From NCBI RefSeq assembly GCF_963678635.1, contig NC_087065.1, positions 13,618,743 through 13,682,742 of the forward strand: 64,000 nucleotides of DNA, read 5' to 3'. Origin of the DNA: Symsagittifera roscoffensis. Lineage: Eukaryota; Xenacoelomorpha; Acoela; Convolutidae. Shown one piece after another: positions 46,101-55,100 of this stretch (the first letter of the stretch is position 1; the number at the start of each line of letters is the position of its first letter). A program made the position numbers and the translations under genes. The notes below the pieces were generated by a model that saw only the letters and a list, made by a program, of their open reading frames with translations, made no database searches and was not told the DNA's origin.

Positions 46101-49100
46101 CTGAAAAGTTTTTTTTGCGCAAGCATGTTCATACTTTTCAAACAACGCTCGTGTGGCACCGCAGCTTGTGATATCAAACTAAAGCCCTTTCTACTTGATG
46201 TTCACATTTCCAAATGATTTTCGAAACGTTCAGTCAATTTTGACAATCTGTTTGTATAGTTTTTTCAAATTTCAGCACCAAAAAAATATGAGGAAAAAAG
46301 TATTAGATCTAATTTTGATGATTCGCACAATCAACCGTCCCCTTAAAGTTAACTGAACAAAGTCGGACGCATCTCTTCATAAAGATTTTCATATTTGAAT
46401 AATAAGTCAGAAGTACCGACTGCTGTGCAAGTGATACAGATCAATCCTTTCTCCAAAATGTTTGCAAAAAATTCAGAAACATTTCTGCTTGTTCAAAATC
46501 TTAGCTTTTTTGCGTTCGTGAATGTGAAAAAAGTTTAGGTTCCCTTGTTATTCTAGTGAAAATTTGAACCACACTATAAAACGTTTTATTGGAAAAACGT
46601 GTCAATTTTCATTTCGCACTGACCGAGATGGTTTGAGACCAGTTTAAAAAACAAAAAGGTTTAGATAAAAGTTACAGATTTAAGTCAATTTCGAAAGAGT
46701 TTTCTCTAACTTTAAAGCTAAGAACTTTGATTCAATTGTATTCTCATTCGATTGAACGCCATCATTTATTCCTTTTAGAGCTTCATTTTCTTGCATTTTA
46801 GGTTGCATTGCTTAATTCATATATGTTGTGTTTGCTTAAATTACAGGTCGCATTGCCTAAAAACTTACCCATCTTGTTCTACCAAAAACTTTACAGAGAT
46901 TATTTACAAATTTTTGAGCCTCGTTCGGTTCTTGATTAAACTATTTCAATAACTAAGTGCGAATAACTTCAAAACAATTAATTAATCACAATTCAATTTT
47001 AAGTTTTTTTTGTGTATATTGGCTTCAAAAAATCGCTCAAAAACATTGACCGTTAAAAAGATTTCTAGAAAACTCCTTTTAAATTTTTTTTATTACAGCG
47101 GGAAATTTCATTTGGGCTGACTTTTATATAGATTATCCCAGGAACTAGTAGTTTTTGGTAAGCAATACTCCTCTATAGACGACTGCAACACTGAAAATGA
47201 TTTCTATTGAGTATATTTTTTCACGTACATTTTGGAGTACAATTATATTTCGAATACCTTGAAATTTTTTTCAGGTCTGCAGTCTTTTTACAACCAAAAA
47301 AAACAACAAATTGAAATAAAATAAATAATTTCTTTATCGTTCATTTCTAAGTCAGTAGCAAAAATTAGCTGTTACATCGAGAGAAAACTCCAAAAAAAGC
47401 GGTTAAGCCTGTCGAGTGATGCCTCTAATCTTTCTTCTAACTCTTGATTTTATATCTGAAATATTTTGATTTTTTCATATTCAAGCTTGAGTATTACGTT
47501 TTAAAAAAATACTGGTGGTATATAAACCAGCGAAGTATCAACCAGCCAAAAATACTTAAATGTTTTTAAATAGCTGTGAACCATTTATCTAACAGCTACG
47601 AAAGTTAAGCAAACTCATTCATATGGTGTAGCTTTTCGGCTGGCTTATAGAGTGCGCGCATTTCCGGATGGCTTATAATTCGGCCTGTTTAATTACTCTC
47701 GAAAATTACCAAATCAAATTACTGAAAGTTGATTTAAAGTTAAATGAATTTACTTCAAAAACGTCTTTGTCGATGCAGGAATTTTTTTTTTAGAAAAAAA
47801 TTGAGGAAGGTAATTTTATAATTTTTATTATGAGTAATTTGTAAAAACGTGGTAAGCATTGCATCATTTTTAAGGTTTTTCAAGATGAAGGTTATAAGAC
47901 CTAGCGTGACAGCAATAAATTGCGAGATAAATTATGCTGAAATAATAGTTTGCATATTCGGGACTTATCTAAGACAGTTATATAAACGCTAAACTTGTTA
48001 TCTTTTGCACTTTGCATTTCTGGGCTGTCTGATACTTTTATACTTCGCGATCTGTTGCATTTTATAATCTCCTCCCCTCAGTATAAAGCAAGTTCTAAAC
48101 ATCTAAGTACTATATATTAAACTGATCATAAATTCTTCGGTCAACTTAGTGAAGCCATAAAATTATGGTTATGCGCAATTTTAACTCCCATGAATCAAAT
48201 TTCTGTTTAACTTTTAAAGGTTCTTAAGCCCGCCTTTAAACTTGCCTCCTTAGTAATGATTTATATTATAATTGGTACCACGGTAAACCACAAAGCCGGT
48301 TAATATATGAATACCTAAACAATTTTGGGGCCAATATATGAGAAGACGGTTATGTTTACTTTCACAAAGGCAGAAATGGTTGATCGTTATTTACTTAAGC
48401 TTTTGATGGCTCGCTGGTCCGGCGGGTTTAATTGAAATTTATTAGCACCGTATATCAGGGAAGGGTTGGATTAGTTTCTCTTGAAACCTGTTCCAGATCT
48501 AATCTGGGTTCTTATTTATAATTGGATCATTATATCGTACCAAGTTAGCGTACAGAAGTGTTAATGAAAACGATACGAGGAAAAGTGAAATGTATACGGA
48601 TAACATGGTCTGTTGTTTGGAAGATCAAACTGAGTTTTTACCATATCAGCCCGTGATTACTTCTCAATTTAACTCAAACCTTATTTTTTAAGCAGCAACA
48701 ATATTAAGAGGAACTGAGATGGTAAAACAGGATAAATGCGTCTTCTTACAACTTTTGAAGCTAAAATATTTTCATAAACTTTTTCCGTAAAAGATATATG
48801 AGAAGTTTTCCGATTCCAACTTTCCAAAAATGGAGTCTAAATGTAGAGAAACTATCTGAGCCATGTTTTGATTCATATTGAACCTTTGGTAGCCGAATAC
48901 TCACCGAGTGCACTAGGCCACGAGAACACCTTCTCCCTGTTTCGGCCAAGTGGAGTTAAGCCGTATGGACTGAGCCACTCGAACACAGTGATACACAGGG
49001 CCACTACATGTACACAAACCACCACCAGAATCCATACTTCCCAACTGAGGGGGGCCAGGAAGGCGTCCGCTTTCGGGTCTGGCTTCTTACGCGCCACCTT

Positions 49101-52100
49101 TAAACGCAATTAATTAAAAATAATAATATTGTACTTAAATAAGGCAAGTGATGAGATCAATGTCATTTAAACTGTCCATACTGACTGATTTTACAGCTCA
49201 TTTTCTTCCAGATTTTCCCATAAGGAATTCTGATTGAGTTGTACATTTTTCGGACATTCGGATTTTCTGGTATGAGCTATTCCCTGCTAAAGATGGTATA
49301 CTTACCATGATGGAGAAGCCTGAGTGGAAGAAGGGGGAGGTGAAGTCGATGACCTCTGACCTCTCCTTGGTGATGGAGAATGCACCTATGGCCAGGTCAG
49401 CCGCCCCATTGATCAGGTCACGCACCATTCCGTCCCAGCTGCCGTTGATCTTACTGCCTAGAATTGTGAGAACTCATCTATAGTTCAAAGGTTTGGTGAA
49501 AAAACGAAGCGTGAAAAAAAGGGGAAGTGGAATGCCGAACGTTTAAATAGGAGTAGACCGAATGTTTTGCACTCCTGGAAATAATTTAGAAAAATAATGC
49601 ACGGAATAAATCGACTGAATAAATATACAACACGTGAAAAAATATATCAAAACTTTGAAAACGACAGGTAATTTCGTTTCACATTTCATGGTGTTATTCA
49701 AGTTTGAAAGTGTACCTGGTTTGTTTTTGTCCACAATGTAGAGATGGTAGTGGAAGTCCAAGTCCTGTTTTAGTTGGTTCAGAAAGTCCACCATCAGTCC
49801 ACTGCAGCACTGCAACATGTCTCTCGTCAGTTTGTATCTAAATGGAAACAAAACATTGTTTCAAACCATGGGCAGATCTAGGATTTTCTAGAAAAATTTG
49901 TCCGTTTTTTTTCTGTTTTTTAGGTCGGCCAAATGGACCTTGTTAACTATCCCCCCCAAGTCCATCAATCTTAGATATCTTTGAAAAATCTTGAAGAAAC
50001 TTGGTTAAATCTTAAGGAAAATCTTGGCTGTCTTGGCAAGTTCTTGCCAAAAAATCTTAGAAGATATCAAATGTTCTTCACGAAAGTTCAAAGAATCTTG
50101 GTGAAAAAACAAAGATAGCAAAGGATGATTGGCGATTTCACATTCAGGATTTTCCAAGGTTTCAACAAAATTTTCGGCCTTCTTATTTATTGAAGATTAA
50201 TCTAAAATTTTCTGAAAAAAATTTAAAAATTCTCCAGAACTCTCAATTGGAAAACTCAATTGCAAAACACTTAAAAGTTAGACTAAATATGATTATAAAA
50301 AAGTCAAATGTAATTATACATTGAAGCTCTAAACAATCAATGATTTTGTGCGCAAAACTAATAATCATCAAAAAATTACAAAGTTCAAATTAATAAAAAA
50401 TGATCTGCAAAAAATATGCAAAAACCATAAGATTAATCTTAAAATTATTCTTAAATAGTTGTCTCTGAAGTTTACCCTTTTTTAGTATTTTAATGTAGTT
50501 TCGGAGATGCTTGGCTAAGTGTTCGCTCGTTAATTTGCTATGAATTTTTTTTCGAAAAAAAAAATAAAGAACTTTTCTTTGATGTCTTTAAAGATTTTGA
50601 AAAAACTTGAAGAATCTTGAAGATTTTTTCAAGATTGCTCGAAAAAGGAAATTCTTCTGTTGAGCTGCCGGAGCGATCGTACATGTTTTTGAGGTGGTGT
50701 TCGTGTACCCGGGTTGACCTCCATACACCGAAAATGCTTTTTATACAATTCCATACATCAAGTGTGTGGAAAAATGCTTGTCATACAATTTTCATACAAT
50801 TTCTTAAAATGGTTGAAAACTGGTATAAACTTATTTCTGTTGCTGTTTGATTCTAATAGAACAGTCTGGTGATAAAAAACTGAGATTTTAGTTTTTTGAA
50901 AAAAATGCTCATCATACAATTCCCATATATGGAAATTGTATGACTGGCATTTTTTTGATTACGACACAAAAAATGTTTCAAGTAATTTTGAAAATTTGGC
51001 CCAAAAATTTTGTTTTTTTTTTCAACCGCAAATCGAATTTCGTACGCAAACAAACACTTTTCGAAAAAAATTTTTTGCATGCAAAACTTAATATTTTGTG
51101 TGCATAACGTAGTCCTGGATACAATAAAATTGGCTTTTATTTTCTTTTCAGTTAAATTGTTTTTTCAAAAACGCTGAAAACTCATATTTCCTTTGTATGG
51201 GGTGTTAATGTATGCCTTGATCAATGTCTGATAATTTGAAAATTCAAAAATTTGAAATAATCATCATTAAAAAGTTTTGCCAAAAAATAAAAGTTTGTTA
51301 CTTTTGTTAGATTAATTGTGAAAGACAGCCAAATTCAGGTCGTTTTCTAAGCACTGTAATTGCAAGACCGTCAAACCTTTGGTGTTTTGAGTAACCAAGG
51401 TCTTTGTCACTTGTGTTCGGTTGCAAACACAACCGAAAATTTTTCAGAGACTAAATTCAGAAAGAAAAAATCAAAATTTTTGGTTTATGGGAAAACACCT
51501 ATCATACAATTTTCATATATAGAAAAATGTTTATCATAGAGTTTTCATACAATTTTCTGTACGTATGGAATTGTATGAAATTGTATGACAAGAAGTTTCT
51601 CATATATGAAAACTGTATGATAAGAAGTTTTGGTCAACCCGGGTAGTTTAGACTCTTAGGTACCTTGGAAAAAGCCGGAATTATTTTAACTTTTCTTTTC
51701 TATGTTTGATAAATCTTGATAAATCTTCAAGATTCTTCAAGATCTTTGCAAGATTTTCAAGATGACTGGACCTGGGTATATGCATGTATTATTTTTGACA
51801 ACCATTTTTGTATAAAATATGCATTTCAAAAATGTCAATATTTAAGTGGGTTTTTCATTTTCGCGCGTTCGTATTTGTATTACGCACTGTATATATAATA
51901 CCCACGTAAAAAATTTTAAATAAATATATTTTCTGAAAATTGTTTCAAGCTATTGAAAATAGGGACGCCAAAGTTGAATTTCTAAATATCGAAATAGGGG
52001 AGGAAATAGTTTAAAAGATCCGACCAAATTACTTTTCTTATTTTCTTAGCTCCCCTAAATCAACTAAAAAAGACTCTGTTTTAGCCAAACTTTTTGCGCC

Positions 52101-55100
52101 GCAGGCATGTTTTTGGAAAAACATGCCAAAAAGGCGTTTTTAGGCGTAAAAGAGGCGTAAGGCGCTCTCGCCTCAAAATAGTATGTATTCGAGCTAAATA
52201 CGCCGGTAGAAAAATTTAAGGGTCAGCCAGTCGAAAATGGAGCTCTTATAATAGTAATAGTACCAAAGGGGGGACCCTTTGGGTAGTCATGGGATCGAAT
52301 CCCTGAAAGAAAAAGGGCACCCCCTTAAATCGGCTACTGTTTCATATGAACTCAATGATCACTCACTGATTTTTTAATCATTTTGTATTTCGAAAATTTT
52401 TTAAGCAAATTAAATTGATAGATAATCTTCGGACAACCTGGGCTGTTTTCATTTAAACTTACATCGCATTTATCTGCCAAGCGTGCAAAAGAATCTTGAA
52501 TAGAACTAGTCCATTTAAAACCAGACTGAACTGTTTTTTTTGAGACGTTGAATTTCTGCTAAGCTTTGGTGTATCTCACCTAGGTCTCATTGAAGGTTGA
52601 CTTCCGTTTTCTTTCTTGTACGCTTCAAGGTTGGGAAGCAGCTGATCATACATCGCAGGCGTGAACTTAGACGACTCATCAAATAGCCTAAAAAAAGAAT
52701 GGAGACCGAATCAAACGCAGCAATTTGCCAACTTTAACCTATCATCAAACAATTTCGTCCTTATGTACATAAAATCAAAAGTCAAAAGGTTCAGTCTTTG
52801 AAGTCGAAAGATATTTTAGACGCAAAAATTAGGATTCGAGGAGAGCTGTGAAAATCACGCTAGTGGATCTTTAAGGGAAGCATTTTTTCAACATCTCACG
52901 TTTCTTCATTTTCTGTATTTTTGCATTTAATTGTCTGAAGAAATAAATTCTTTCTTTCTTTCTTTCGTACATTTTCATTTTTTTCGAATAATCCACAGGA
53001 TCCGCTGATTATAATATGCTTGCAAAGCAGACAAAAAATTAGTCTTTTCATTTTGCTGAAAAAATTAAACTCATTCCGGTGTCAGTTTATTTCAAGATTA
53101 ATTTTAGCTTATCAGTCACAAGAAAACAGAGATTTTCAGACCAGTTTTTTCTCGATAGCGAAAAAAAAGTTTTCTTAAAAAAAGAATATGGGAACCCCAC
53201 GGACGCTCGAGGCAAGACAACCCCTCGCCCAGACTATCTTTTTGAGGCAGTTAAAGTCCTACCGCAAAAAGACCCAAACTGTGACATAGTTACTTTCCAC
53301 TCTTTCCTGATTGGTGGGAATAAAAAATAGCTTCAAGAAAGTGTCAAAAAAAATTGAAGTAAAAAAGAATGCAAAAGTGGTTTCAACAGACTTGTTGTAT
53401 TGAGTGAGTTACCTGATGAGGGTCCATTTGTCGTGACTGTTGGGTTTGAGACATCGACTGGCCGAGTAGCACTGCCAGTTCTTGTCTTCAGCCTTCAAGT
53501 ACTCCACAAAAGGCGCAGTCACCTGAATACAAAACATGTCATTTGTTGCTTCTGTTTGAAGTTTAGCAGTATTTTGCGTGTTGTTGGCTTTTGTTAACAA
53601 ACAACTTTGAATTTTTGTGCATTGATGAAGCCTTTTGATCTGAGATTTTTTCTGGAAAAAAAAGAGTTTCACACTGAATTTGGCTAAAAATTTTTTTTGG
53701 CATGAAGTCCTAAATTTAAACTTCTGATATGAAACAGAATCTGGACAGACATTTACAAGCCGTTCTGTAATGCAAAAATAAGAGCGAATTTCTGAAACTT
53801 ATGGTTGCAATTAAAGATATCTTAAAAAGTTTTTCATAGAAAAAAGATAAAACTCGTAGAAAACATGATATATAGACCATCCAATAACATATTTTTTGGC
53901 GTGTCTGTACAAAACAGTCCCATACAAAACAGTCCAATACAAAACAGTCTGGAAAAGTATGAAAATGAACATTAAAAAAACATCCAAAACAAAACAGTCC
54001 GAAAAACAGTCCCAAGTAATAATTGCTTTAACAACCCGGCAGGCCGAGAATTGCCCTTTGTTCAACAAACATAATGAACAAAATAGTGACCACCGCAGTC
54101 GCGCCAACGTGTTGCGAGCCTGCCTGCCAACAGAGGGTAGGACTTAATACAAAATTTGGAGCCGGTTATCGGGACTGTTTTGCATTGGACTGTTTTGTAA
54201 ATGCACCTTTTTTGGACAAATTAGCAAACGTGGTCAATTTAGATTTAAATTTGAGTCTGTTAACTTTACCTCTTACGCTACTCGATGATAGAAACGCTGG
54301 TAGATAGCGTGCAATAGTTATCCCCCATTTGCAAAAGTAATCCAAGGAAAAAGCTACTAAAAACTGCCCGTAACAAAGTCGAAGTTTTTCTGGAGAAAAA
54401 CCAGTCCGAGCTCAAATATTTTTTCACTTCTTTCGAAAGTTGGAAGAATAATTTTCATTCGATATTCACAGAGTGTAGAATATCCAGCATCATACCTCAA
54501 ACATTCTCAAGAACAATTCTCTTCAATTTGCAAAAAGTATCTGAAACACCTGGTAGTCAACTCATAATTCAAAATGATAGGAAAAATTCTTTGTTTAAAG
54601 GACACTAAAATCAGCTCTGAATCTTCAATATTTAGTAATTGACACCCATTTTAAAGCACTAGACACATAAATTCAAATTTTTGAAAAAGCGAACTGAGAA
54701 CAATTCATAGAAAAATAGTGGTGCATACGACTTGCGTGTACAAATTATGGTTGATGTAAACACAACCTCGAAAATGTTAATTAAATTTTTTGACAATCAG
54801 TTTAAAATTGATCGAAAATTATGCCATGCAGTTTTCTATCTAATGGCACTTTTTATCAAAAAAAAAGATAAAAACAATTTTTTAAGGGCTGCATTTATGA
54901 GGTTTCTCGCAGCAGAAATTAGTTGGTTTGCAAAAATTAGTTGGTTTTGGAATTATAATTCTCGCCAAAAAAACGTTACAAAAATGTTCAAATTGTTCAA
55001 TGAGGTAGGAGTTTGCTTGGAAAACAGAAAGCTGAAGAAAAAAAATGCACGTGAATGTAAAGTTAATGCCAACCGCCAAACCTTCAGTAGTCAACAAGGA

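Larger units (their letters stand above)
49838..52579. other. Receptor intron 7 (about 2.7 kb)
   Basis: Largely occupied by a nested pair of fold-back elements (outer about 49,950-51,776, inner 50,708-51,643). At its left is a hAT-type end (about 49,870-49,900, minus) and at its right an inverted hAT-type fragment (about 52,010-52,330). Confidence 0.6.

Noticed and set aside
53896-54147. Plus-strand 83-codon frame and the overlapping minus-strand 98-99-codon frames
   Set aside because: They are produced by the repeated ends of the TA-flanked MITE.
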